8,016 nt of DNA from Acidobacteriaceae bacterium (GCA_019237515.1 JAFAGX010000158.1:1-8016), one strand, 5' to 3'. Positions 1 through 5,618 are shown, numbered from the stretch's first letter. Translations and numbers: made by a program. The notes: generated by a model from the sequence alone, not told the origin.

Positions 1-23
1 CTGCCGAGTTCGGGAACGATAAC

Positions 24-45
24 ATTCAATTGCAACTGAGTTGCA
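24..45 (-). promoter_or_regulatory. Candidate Fur-family operator at the left edge
   Basis: Positions 31-45 form a perfect 15-bp palindrome (TGCAACT-G-AGTTGCA). Read on the minus strand, 45 to 24 matches 17 of 22 positions with the site in the promoter of the Fur-family gene (743 to 722), in the same orientation. In both places an AT-rich -10-like hexamer directly abuts the upstream side: AATTAA at 51-46 here, TATACT at the fur gene. This suggests a metal-responsive operator controlling a leftward gene whose body lies outside the window. The match is seen; that the local Fur-family protein binds it is inference. Confidence 0.5.
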
Positions 46-120
46 TTAATTTCAAACAAACCATCGTAAGTAAACAAAGTCTCTGGCGTCAATGATGGGG
101 ATCACGTCACGTTATTTTTT

Positions 121-149
121 GTTGCAGGATTGTTGCAACCAGATGCAAC
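121..149. promoter_or_regulatory. Cluster of GTTGCA/TGCAAC half-sites
   Basis: GTTGCA occurs at 121-126 and 132-137, and its complement TGCAAC at 144-149. The last two form an inverted pair with a 6-bp spacer; the first two are direct repeats 11 bp apart, about one helical turn. The hexamer is the same half-site as in the palindrome at 31-45 and in the fur promoter at 738-743. It may be a second, weaker site for the same regulator, upstream of a leftward promoter near position 50. No gene starts rightward from here until past 1300. Confidence 0.3.
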
Positions 150-193
150 GGGCTCGCGCACGCGACATGGGAGAATGCCTTTTCTCGTCAATA

Positions 194-247
194 GCGGCTC
201 CGGTCAGCCGCGCGCAAGTGCGAGACCGGTTTCGCTCAGGATGACAC
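194..247 (-). repeat. Dispersed intergenic repeat, copy 1
   Basis: The core CGCTCAGGATGAC (233-245), reading GTCATCCTGAGCG on the minus strand, follows a GC-rich hairpin (GCGGCT 194-199 pairing with AGCCGC 206-211). It lies just downstream of the 3' end of the Fur-family gene. Related cores occur in three other gene-free gaps of this window, all in the same orientation. There is no T-run after the hairpin on either strand, so it is not a typical intrinsic terminator. The family resembles short interspersed non-coding repeats common in acidobacterial genomes. Confidence 0.5.
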
Positions 248-260
248 GCGGGGCTTACAG

Positions 261-713
261 TTAGGACGTGGAGCGGCACTGGGCGCAGTAGCCGCCGACT
301 TCGAGACGTCTGACGATAATGTGAAAGCGGCAATCGCGTTGGATTTGGCCCTTCAGGCGATCAAAGAGATCACTTTCAAACTCCATGATTTTGCCGCAAC
401 GAAGGCAGGCCATGTGAATATGGTCGCGCTGAGGGCGACGTTCGTAGAAATGTTTTTCTCCCTGCATGTGCATGAGATCGAGTTCATCGATCAAGCCATG
501 GCGTTTGAGAAGACTCAACGTCCGATAGACGGTCACCCGATCGACATGCGAATCGAGTTTGCGGGCGCGTCGCAGAATCTGACTGGCATCGAGATGCTGC
601 TTGGCGGTTTCGACGACACTCAGAATGGTGCGGCGCTGGCGCGTCATGCGCAGGCCACGGGACATCAGTTCAGCCTGCAGACGTCCGGGAGATTCGGTTT
701 GAGGCAGCGGCAT
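261..713 (-). CDS. Fur-family metal-responsive transcriptional regulator
   Basis: A 150-residue cytoplasmic DNA-binding repressor of the Fur/Zur/PerR superfamily, which controls metal uptake or peroxide defence. The N-terminal winged helix (about 12-82) includes the typical DRVTVYRTLSLLKRHGLI segment (58-75). The C-terminal dimerisation domain has HFY (89), DHIH (98-100 region) with metal-ligand histidines, and two zinc-binding pairs, C103/C106 (CLRC) and C143/C146 (CAQC). I chose ATG 713 because the in-frame extension to 806 reads into a dispersed repeat and across the likely promoter (-10 TATACT at 744-749). No clear ribosome binding site precedes the ATG, and the predicted leader is only about 24 nt. 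A TGCAACT-type site in the promoter implies autoregulation. Which metal it senses (Fe, Zn, Mn or peroxide via Fe) cannot be decided from sequence alone, so no symbol is given. Confidence 0.95.
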   Translation of the reverse strand: MPLPQTESPGRLQAELMSRGLRMTRQRRTILSVVETAKQHLDASQILRRARKLDSHVDRVTVYRTLSLLKRHGLIDELDLMHMQGEKHFYERRPQRDHIHMACLRCGKIMEFESDLFDRLKGQIQRDCRFHIIVRRLEVGGYCAQCRSTS

Positions 714-721
714 CGGGGTTA

Positions 722-749
722 ATCGAAATGAAACCGAGTTGCAAGTATA
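722..749 (-). promoter_or_regulatory. Promoter and candidate auto-operator of the Fur-family gene
   Basis: On the minus strand TATACT (749-744) is a good -10 element. A TTCACC at 774-769 is a poor -35 at a 19-bp spacing. Directly downstream, 743 to 722 begins TGCAACTC and matches the left-edge site at 17 of 22 positions, so it would cover the transcription start. Such a position is typical of repression by Fur-family proteins. The binding itself is inferred. Confidence 0.5.
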
Positions 750-760
750 CCTCAGGGAGC

Positions 761-824
761 TGCCCGCGGGTGAAATGCATAGACCCTTCGCACCCCGAAG
801 AACCACTCAGGATGACGGCGGATG
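761..824 (-). repeat. Dispersed intergenic repeat, copy 2
   Basis: The core CACTCAGGATGAC (804-816) is followed by a second GGATGAC (820 region). On the minus strand it reads GTCATCCTGAGTG, then a GCGAAGGGTC-like stretch and ATGCATTTCACC. It fills the gap between the start of the Fur-family gene and the 3' end of the small secreted protein gene. The upstream in-frame extension of the Fur ORF is a translation of this element, which argues that the extension is not coding. Confidence 0.5.
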
Positions 825-886
825 ACGGTTTCTGACGCGAATTGCCCTCGGGTGTCAACCGGAAAAGAGGCGAGTGCGGCTAAGGC

Positions 887-1240
887 TCAGTTGCCCTTCA
901 TCTTCTCTTTTACGCTGTGCGCAAGCTTTTCGATTTCTTCAGCTTTCTTGACGACATCAATCGAGAGCGTGTTCTGATTCGATTTGTCGACGGACTCTTT
1001 TAGTTCGGTTGCGAGCTTGAACAAGCGGTCGCTGTCGCGCTTGAGCTGAGCCTGACGCTCCTCATTGGCTTTTTTAGCCATTTCCCGCTCCATCCGATCG
1101 CGGGCGGGGTTGTCGGAAGGTGAATTCGGCGGGGCTGGGTTGGGCAGCTGTGGAACCTGTGATGGAGGACCCTGAGCAAACCCAGCCGACATCATGCCCA
1201 AAGCCAGAACGATAGCTGACGTGAATTGCGAAAAAACCAC
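887..1240 (-). CDS. Small secreted protein, proline-rich then coiled coil; function unknown
   Basis: I do not recognise a named family. The 117-residue product has an uncleaved-looking n-region without Lys/Arg, a hydrophobic core (about 6-20) and a possible signal-peptidase site after A22 (GFA-Q). A Pro/Asn/Ser-rich linker follows (about 24-45, with PQLPNPAPPNSPSDNP), then a highly charged helical region to the end (REMAKKANEERQAQLKRDSD, ending KEKMKGN). It is probably periplasmic. The start is GTG 1240, because CCTCC at 1246-1250 gives GGAGG five bases upstream on the minus strand. The alternative GTG at 1261 coincides with the expected transcription start from the TATAAT at 1272-1267. It is divergent from the MscS channel gene with a shared regulatory gap. 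No lipobox cysteine is present, so it is not a lipoprotein. Confidence 0.75.
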   Translation of the reverse strand: MVFSQFTSAIVLALGMMSAGFAQGPPSQVPQLPNPAPPNSPSDNPARDRMEREMAKKANEERQAQLKRDSDRLFKLATELKESVDKSNQNTLSIDVVKKAEEIEKLAHSVKEKMKGN

Positions 1241-1266
1241 AGCCACCTCCAGCAGCGACACACCAG

Positions 1267-1329
1267 ATTATACGCGGCGAGGTTGAGCTTGCAGCTCAAC
1301 GCGCAGCTGGAGTGAATTCTGGTTATAAT
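1267..1329. promoter_or_regulatory. Divergent promoter region with a perfect inverted repeat
   Basis: A consensus TATAAT occurs on the minus strand (1272-1267), facing the secreted-protein gene, and on the plus strand (1324-1329), facing the mscS-like gene. Between them, GTTGAGCT (1282-1289) and AGCTCAAC (1293-1300) form a perfect 8-bp inverted repeat around a 3-base centre. It covers the expected -35 position of the leftward promoter and lies just upstream of that of the rightward one. Neither promoter has a good -35 hexamer. The repeat is a candidate operator or a small hairpin; the regulator is unknown. Confidence 0.45.
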
Positions 1330-1341
1330 CGCGCGCAACAG

Positions 1342-2244
1342 ATGATTTTCCGATTACTTGTTGCAGTGCTGCCCACGGAAGGAAGGCTGCGGACCCTGCT
1401 CGAAGGCTGGAGCGAGGATTCGCGCACATTCCTGCGCCATGACGTACCCAAAATCGTCCTGGTGATCGTCGTTGCGTTTGTGGTTGCGCAGTTGTTGCAT
1501 CTGATCACACGAAAAATTGCATCGCAAGCCGGAAAACTGCCCGCACGGATTCGCGCACAGCAGGTACGGACTCTGGCCAGCGTCATCAATAGCATCGGAA
1601 TCTTCCTTATCGTGTTTGTGGCGGCGCTGGAAATCCTGCCGCTATTGGGCTTGAATCTGGGGCCTCTGTTGGCCAGCGCTGGAGTCGCCGGCCTGGCCAT
1701 CGGATTTGGCGCTCAGACCCTCGTGCACGACTTCATCAACGGATTCTTTATTCTGTTTGAAAATCAATATGATCTCGGGGACACCGTCCGCATCGCGGGC
1801 GTCAAGGGAGCAGTTGAGGAAATGACTCTGCGTCAAACTACGCTTCGTGATGACGACGGCACCGTGCACGTCGTTCCCAATAGCCAGATCACCATTGTTT
1901 CCAATATGACTCGGGATTGGTCACAGCTCACGATGCGGGTAGTTGTGGCTTACAGTGAGCCAAGCGACAAAATCATCAAACTGCTGGAGCAGGTTGGCGA
2001 CGAGGTGCGGCATGATCCGGTGTTTTCGAACGATATTGTAGGGGATGTTCAAGTCCCTGGGATTGACCGCGTGGGTAACGGCGAAGCGGAATACCTGATG
2101 CTAGTTAAGACGCGACCTAATAAACAATATGCTGTGAGCCGGGAGCTACGGCGGCGGATCAAAGAATGTTTCGATAAGAACAAGATCCAGACTGCTGCCC
2201 CGGGACGGGTGTATGTCATGGATCAGGGGACGACAAAGGCGTGA
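1342..2244 (+). CDS. MscS-family small-conductance mechanosensitive ion channel
   Basis: An inner-membrane channel that opens under membrane tension and lets solutes out during hypo-osmotic shock. Of 300 residues, the first about 35 are N-terminal. TM1 is about 36-56 (IVLVIVVAFVVAQLLHLI) and TM2 about 80-100. The pore-lining TM3 follows (about 109-142), with the Gly/Ala-packed GVAGLAIGFGAQTLVHD and the family signature FINGFFILFENQYDLGD. The cytoplasmic beta domain and alpha/beta vestibule follow, including the VPNSQI stretch that is conserved in the family. Start choice: a GTG at 1312 would add 10 residues, but a TATAAT (1324-1329) lies inside that extension and its GGA abuts the GTG, so ATG 1342 is preferred. 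No Shine-Dalgarno is visible there, so a nearly leaderless message is possible. The product is compact, near E. coli MscS in size. Substrate selectivity cannot be read. Confidence 0.93.
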   Translation: MIFRLLVAVLPTEGRLRTLLEGWSEDSRTFLRHDVPKIVLVIVVAFVVAQLLHLITRKIASQAGKLPARIRAQQVRTLASVINSIGIFLIVFVAALEILPLLGLNLGPLLASAGVAGLAIGFGAQTLVHDFINGFFILFENQYDLGDTVRIAGVKGAVEEMTLRQTTLRDDDGTVHVVPNSQITIVSNMTRDWSQLTMRVVVAYSEPSDKIIKLLEQVGDEVRHDPVFSNDIVGDVQVPGIDRVGNGEAEYLMLVKTRPNKQYAVSRELRRRIKECFDKNKIQTAAPGRVYVMDQGTTKA

Positions 2245-2297
2245 GGCTGTCGCTCTATCTCGTGAGTGAAGAAGCGCGGCCCGGTCATTGGTAACGA

Positions 2298-2561
2298 ATG
2301 AATTCTTCAATAGGGCGCAAATTGAAGTTGTACTGTTGGGTTTTCATCCTCGTGTATGCGTTTTTGTTTAGCCTGGGATGGTTGCGTAACGAAATGAAGC
2401 AGCCCGATACGGTGCGGCCGAACCTGATAACTCTTTCCGCTCGAAATCGCGTCAATTTCGGCCGTGGCAGCCGCTTACGCTGTCCTTCGATTTACGCTAA
2501 AGAAGGGCTGGTTCAGATCAGCCAAGACTTGCAACTCCTTTCTCACTTCAGTGTGACTTAG
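2298..2561 (+). CDS. Doubtful small membrane protein ORF
   Basis: An 87-codon ATG-initiated ORF downstream of the MscS gene. Its start resembles a single-pass membrane protein: basic residues (GRKLK) precede a hydrophobic segment at about 11-29 (LYCWVFILVYAFLFSLGWL). The remainder (about 36-87) shows no recognisable domain. There is no ribosome binding site upstream of 2298. It might be a real small membrane protein, a decayed gene or chance. The gap 2245-2631 has no better candidate and no recognisable RNA gene. Confidence 0.25.
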   Translation: MNSSIGRKLKLYCWVFILVYAFLFSLGWLRNEMKQPDTVRPNLITLSARNRVNFGRGSRLRCPSIYAKEGLVQISQDLQLLSHFSVT

Positions 2562-2583
2562 ACCAGAGACACCCACGACGCGA

Positions 2584-2611
2584 GAGATCCCACGCCTACG
2601 CTTCGGATCTC
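2584..2611. other. Inverted repeat downstream of the MglA-like gene
   Basis: GAGATCC (2584-2590) pairs with GGATCTC (2605-2611) around a 14-base centre, about 20 bases past the stop codon of the minus-strand GTPase gene. No T-run follows in the direction of transcription, so intrinsic termination is not supported. It could be a processing hairpin or part of a dispersed repeat. Confidence 0.3.
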
Positions 2612-2631
2612 GGTCAGTGGGGTCCGGTTCT

Positions 2632-3219
2632 TTAGCTTCCTTGCTTGAGTTCGGTGAGGACCTGGCGGGCAATCTCTTTGAGAGTTTCGAAAACCCCGTT
2701 GCCATGGAAGGCGATCGCTTCCAGGACGGGCTCGTTCTTGCGGCGAAGCTCTTTGGTCAGGTTTTCAACCGGCAGGATATTGGGCAGGTCGCGCTTGTTG
2801 AGCTGCAAAACGTAAGGGATCTTCTGGAAATCGTAGCCATGCTCCTTCAGGTTGTCCATGAGGTTGTCAAGGGCCTCGTGGTTGGCGTCCATGCGCTCCT
2901 GTTGCGAATCGGCCACGAAAACGATGCCATCGACGCCGCGCAGGATGAGTTTGCGGCTGGCATCATAGAAGACCTGTCCGGGAACGGTATACAGATGGAT
3001 GCGGGTCTTGAAGCCGCGCACGGAGCCGAGATCGAGCGGCAGAAAATCGAAAAACAGGGTACGATCGGTCTCCGTCGCCAGCGAGATCATCTTGCCTTTC
3101 TGCTGCTCGGCGGTCTTCTGGTAAATGTGCTGGAGGTTAGTGGTCTTGCCGCCCAGGCCGGCGCCGTAGTAGACAATCTTGCAATTGATTTCCCGGGCTG
3201 CGAAATTGATGAAACTCAA
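2632..3219 (-). CDS. mglA: MglA-like Ras-superfamily small GTPase
   Basis: A 195-residue cytoplasmic GTPase of the bacterial MglA family, which sets cell polarity in Myxococcus and related roles elsewhere. Visible motifs: P-loop GAGLGGKT (19-26); R53 in TDRT, the position of the intrinsic arginine finger known from MglA structures; the MglA-type switch II TVPGQ (78-82), with Thr78 where Ras proteins have Asp; [11 protein letters not shown] (103-113); and G4 NKRD (141-144). Length and sequence are full-length for the family. The start is TTG 3219 (MSFINF), as in other MglA proteins, with GAGGA six bases upstream. The in-frame ORF to 3384 extends past this without family similarity. No roadblock-domain MglB partner gene lies beside it in this window, so its GTPase-activating partner must be elsewhere or absent. 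Its biological role in this organism is not deducible from the sequence. Confidence 0.95.
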   Translation of the reverse strand: MSFINFAAREINCKIVYYGAGLGGKTTNLQHIYQKTAEQQKGKMISLATETDRTLFFDFLPLDLGSVRGFKTRIHLYTVPGQVFYDASRKLILRGVDGIVFVADSQQERMDANHEALDNLMDNLKEHGYDFQKIPYVLQLNKRDLPNILPVENLTKELRRKNEPVLEAIAFHGNGVFETLKEIARQVLTELKQGS

Positions 3220-3295
3220 AGACTTTCCTCGAGCCTCGCGGCAGACGTTGGCTGCTCGAACGCCGTCCCGCTGGATTTTCTTGATTACTGCTTGG

Positions 3296-3339
3296 TTTAT
3301 ACCACAGGGGCGAAAGTTACTGCAGGTTACCCCGGTTAC
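3296..3339 (-). promoter_or_regulatory. Presumed mglA promoter with phased GTTAC repeats
   Basis: On the minus strand TATAAA (3301-3296) is a -10 candidate giving a leader of about 70 nt before the TTG start. The -35 position (about 3319-3324) does not resemble TTGACA. Instead, three direct GTTAC copies on the plus strand (3316-3320, 3326-3330, 3335-3339) recur every 10 and 9 bp, and the proximal copy overlaps the -35 region. This arrangement is typical of activator-dependent promoters with helically phased sites. The activator is unknown. Confidence 0.35.
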
Positions 3340-3347
3340 TTGAGAGG

Positions 3348-3440
3348 ATGCCGGGCCCGGGGGTGGGCAATAAAGGCGCGGCAAAGATGGCCAGTGAAGA
3401 CATCAAGGAATACAGAGAAGGCCCTTTGGAGGGAGCATGA
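3348..3440 (+). CDS. Possible 30-codon ORF coupled to the DHFR-family gene
   Basis: ATG 3348 is closely preceded by GAGAGG and opens a 30-residue reading frame that ends in [14 protein letters not shown]. Its stop TGA (3438-3440) overlaps the ATG of the next gene in an ATGA junction, a common arrangement for translational coupling. Another in-frame ATG at 3387 would give 17 residues. The GGAGGGAGC before 3437 is at once the last codons of this ORF and the ribosome binding site of the downstream gene. No family is recognised. It could be a real small protein, a leader peptide or chance. Confidence 0.3.
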   Translation: MPGPGVGNKGAAKMASEDIKEYREGPLEGA

Positions 3441-3961
3441 AGCTTTCGGTTTTCATAGGGGCGAGCGTGGATGGATTCATAGCGCGGAAGAACGGGGAAC
3501 TGGATTTCCTGCCGCCGGACGGAGGCGAGCCACACGGGTATGAGGAGTTTATTGCCAGCGTGGATACGGTGGTAATTGGACGCAAGACGTTCGAAACCGT
3601 ACTGACCTATGCGGAGTGGCCGTATGGCAACAGGCGCGTGGTGGTGCTAAGCAGCCGCCCGCTGGAGCTTTCCGGCGTGCGCCGAGGCATGGTGCAACAC
3701 ATGGAAGGACAGCCAGCGGACATTGCGGCGAAGCTTGAGAGCAGCGGCGCCAGTCATGTTTACGTTGACGGCGGAGTCACGATTCAGGGGTTTCTGCGAG
3801 CGGGATTGATTCAGCGGCTGGTGATCACGCGCGTTCCGGTGCTCATCGGCGAGGGCATTCCAGTGTTCGGATCCCTGCCTCAGGATGTTGAGTTGCAGCA
3901 CGTCGAAACGCAGGCGTATGCGAGTGGACTGGTTAAAAGTGAATATCGGGTCGTGAGATGA
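3437..3961 (+). CDS. Dihydrofolate reductase-family (RibD C-terminal-like) protein
   Basis: A 174-residue single-domain cytoplasmic protein of the RibD-C/DHFR-like reductase fold, similar in type to the YyaP/YwjB group, presumed to bind NADPH. Visible family features: N-terminal strand [15 protein letters not shown] (2-16) with the SVDGFIA motif; VIGRKTFE (46-53); VVVLSSRP (68-75); the cofactor-loop VYVDGGVT (108-115); and the VPVLIGEGIPVFG stretch (133-145). The start is well supported by GGAGGGAGC just before ATG 3437. It is shorter than RibD, lacking the deaminase domain, and the context gives no riboflavin or folate genes, so a true DHFR or riboflavin role is not supported. The substrate is unknown. 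It is divergent from the GTPase gene, with a possible 30-codon ORF overlapping its start. Confidence 0.9.
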   Translation: MKLSVFIGASVDGFIARKNGELDFLPPDGGEPHGYEEFIASVDTVVIGRKTFETVLTYAEWPYGNRRVVVLSSRPLELSGVRRGMVQHMEGQPADIAAKLESSGASHVYVDGGVTIQGFLRAGLIQRLVITRVPVLIGEGIPVFGSLPQDVELQHVETQAYASGLVKSEYRVVR

Positions 3962-3970
3962 GATGGTCGA

Positions 3971-4031
3971 ACTGCAGATTCCTGGCGCTTCCTCGCTGTG
4001 CAAGCGCGATGCGGAGGGTTCGGAATGACAA
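3971..4031 (-). repeat. Dispersed intergenic repeat, degenerate copy 3
   Basis: The element starts near CTGCAGATTCCT (3971-3982) and ends with TTCGGAATGAC (4019-4029), a variant of the CTCAGGATGAC core, in the same orientation as the other copies. It fills the gap between the DHFR-family gene and the Lol permease gene, leaving only about 45 bases for the promoter of the latter. Confidence 0.4.
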
Positions 4032-4075
4032 CGACGAAGGTCCCGGGTGGCTGATGATACGATCTGATTAACGCA

Positions 4076-5389
4076 ATGAATTTTGAGTTGTTTGTAGCGT
4101 CACGATATCTCCGGGCGAAGAGAAGACAGGCGGTCATCGGCGTGATTACCGCGATTTCGATCGCCGGTGTGACGGCCGGGGTAACGTCGTTGGTGATTGC
4201 ACTGGCCATCAATAATGGATTCCGCCAGGACCTGCAGGAGCGGCTGCTGGGCTCAACTTCTCACATCAATTTGCTGCGGGTGCAGAGTGACGGCATGAGG
4301 AACTGGCAACCGCTGATGGAGCATCTGTCGAAGCTGCCGCATGTGGTGGCTGCCGCTCCCGCGATCTACGAGCAGGTATTGATTTCGCGCGGGCCACGAG
4401 CGCGAGGCGCGGTGCTCAAAGGGATTGTTCCAAGCGACGAGCGGAAAGTGAGCGAACTGCTGAAGACCGTAAAAACGGGCTCCGCGGATGCGCTGGATGA
4501 GCCGAACGGAAGCGATGCAACGGCGGTCGAGGGCGCCCGCCCCACAGAAGGCCAAAGCCCGGATGCGCTCGGGGATGTGGCGGCTCGGACGGCAGCCATG
4601 CCGCCGATCATCTTGGGTAAAGACATGGCGGAAGATCTGGGGGCGACAGTCGGATCAGTGGTTCTTGTCACGAGCCCGCAAGGCGAGCTTACGCCGTTCG
4701 GGATGGTACCCAAGTACAACCGCTTCCGGGTGGCAGGAATTTTTGATTCCGGATTTTACGATTATGACTTCTCGTGGGCATTTGCGCGGCTCAGCGATGC
4801 TCAGAGGCTCTTCGGCCTGGGAGATGAGATTTCCGTCCTGGAGTTTAAAGTAGACGACATCTACCAAGCTGGCCAGATTGCCAAAGACATCGAGCAGGCG
4901 GCGGGAAAGGGCTTCATGACCACGAACTGGATGGAGCAAAACAAAGCCCTGTTTCGCGCATTACGTTTAGAGCGATTGGTCACGTTCATCACCATCGGAC
5001 TGATCGTTTTTGTGGCAGCGTTAAACATTCTCATATCCCTAACGATGATGGTTATGGAAAAGACCCGTGACATTGCGGTGCTGATGTCGATGGGTACGCG
5101 TAAATCTCAGGTCAGAAGAATTTTCATCTCGCAAGGTATGCTGATTGGAGTAGTTGGCACGGCCATCGGTCTTGTGCTTGGTTTTGTGCTTTCCTGGGTG
5201 GGAGGGCACTATCATCTGCTTTCATTGTCGCCAGAGGTCTATTCCATCGATTATGTTCCCTTCGCCCCACGAGCAATTGATGGCCTTTTGGTCGCGCTAG
5301 TCGCGATTGGGATCTCCCTCGTAGCGACCATTTATCCCTCCTGGTCTGCGGCACGGATCTTGCCTGCCGAGGCCCTGCGTTACGAATGA
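4076..5389 (+). CDS. LolC/LolE-type lipoprotein-releasing ABC transporter permease
   Basis: The inner-membrane subunit that, with LolD, extracts outer-membrane lipoproteins from the inner membrane for handover to LolA. Its 437 residues have the four-TM FtsX/MacB-like layout: N-terminal helix and TM1 (about 5-46, starting ASRYLRAKRR), a large periplasmic domain (about 47-295, ending in the LolC/E hallmark NWMEQNKALFRALRLER), TM2 (about 300-325), cytoplasmic coupling region MEKTRDIAVLMSMG (327-340) that contacts LolD, TM3 (about 352-376), TM4 (about 402-422) and the C-terminal YPSWSAARILPAEALRYE. A Ser/Asp/Ala/Pro-rich stretch at about 133-173 looks like a disordered linker. The start fits the family, but no ribosome binding site is visible before ATG 4076. 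Only one permease is present, so a LolC/LolE heterodimer would need a second gene elsewhere; a homodimer (LolF-like) is equally possible. LolD follows after 229 bp. Confidence 0.95.
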   Translation: MNFELFVASRYLRAKRRQAVIGVITAISIAGVTAGVTSLVIALAINNGFRQDLQERLLGSTSHINLLRVQSDGMRNWQPLMEHLSKLPHVVAAAPAIYEQVLISRGPRARGAVLKGIVPSDERKVSELLKTVKTGSADALDEPNGSDATAVEGARPTEGQSPDALGDVAARTAAMPPIILGKDMAEDLGATVGSVVLVTSPQGELTPFGMVPKYNRFRVAGIFDSGFYDYDFSWAFARLSDAQRLFGLGDEISVLEFKVDDIYQAGQIAKDIEQAAGKGFMTTNWMEQNKALFRALRLERLVTFITIGLIVFVAALNILISLTMMVMEKTRDIAVLMSMGTRKSQVRRIFISQGMLIGVVGTAIGLVLGFVLSWVGGHYHLLSLSPEVYSIDYVPFAPRAIDGLLVALVAIGISLVATIYPSWSAARILPAEALRYE

Positions 5390-5410
5390 CGTCTCTTCAT
5401 CTGTGCAAAG

Positions 5411-5429
5411 ACGCGCTCCTCAGGATGAG
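5411..5429 (-). repeat. Dispersed intergenic repeat, short copy 4
   Basis: CTCCTCAGGATGA (5416-5428) is the same core as copies 1 and 2 with one inserted-looking base, in the same orientation. It begins just after the stop codon of the Lol permease gene, in the permease-LolD gap. Confidence 0.4.
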
Positions 5430-5452
5430 TCAGGTCCGGATGGTCTGCCGCC

Positions 5453-5466
5453 GTGACCGGGGTCAC
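5453..5466. promoter_or_regulatory. 14-bp palindrome between the Lol permease and lolD
   Basis: GTGACC-GG-GGTCAC is a 6-2-6 inverted repeat, followed by a weaker TTCAT (5468-5472)/ATGAA (5481-5485) pair. It lies about 150 bases upstream of lolD and could be an operator or an RNA hairpin. I see no good promoter next to it and no T-run for termination. Confidence 0.3.
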
Positions 5467-5618
5467 ATTCATTTTTCTGGATGAAGGCGTACAGTTTTTC
5501 ATGGGTGTCGGTGGAGGTACAACAATCATCTGCTGCTCGTGTTTTAATGGGAGAGAGCAAAAATCTGCACGTCAGATGTAGCGGATTGCGGGTCCTTCTG
5601 AGACGAGGAGCATAGCAG

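Noticed and set aside
321..722. A 133-codon open frame on the plus strand opposite the Fur-family gene
   Set aside because: Antisense shadow of the conserved Fur-family coding sequence.
714..806. N-terminal extension of the Fur-family protein to an upstream ATG
   Set aside because: The added residues translate a promoter region and a dispersed repeat, and have no match to the family's N terminus.
2475..2631. Minus-strand frame with a helix-turn-helix-like string (GVSGLSHTEVRKELQVLADL)
   Set aside because: It has no credible start outside the mglA 3' end, shares its frame with shadow sequence, and the resemblance is too short to support a gene fragment.
3220..3384. 55-residue N-terminal extension of the MglA-like protein
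   Set aside because: The family begins at MSFINF; the TTG at 3219 has a good ribosome binding site, and the extension would span the likely promoter.
2617..3543. A 308-codon open frame on the plus strand opposite the MglA-like gene
   Set aside because: The minus strand in the same place carries an unmistakable MglA protein with all motifs; the plus frame is its antisense shadow and has no family resemblance.
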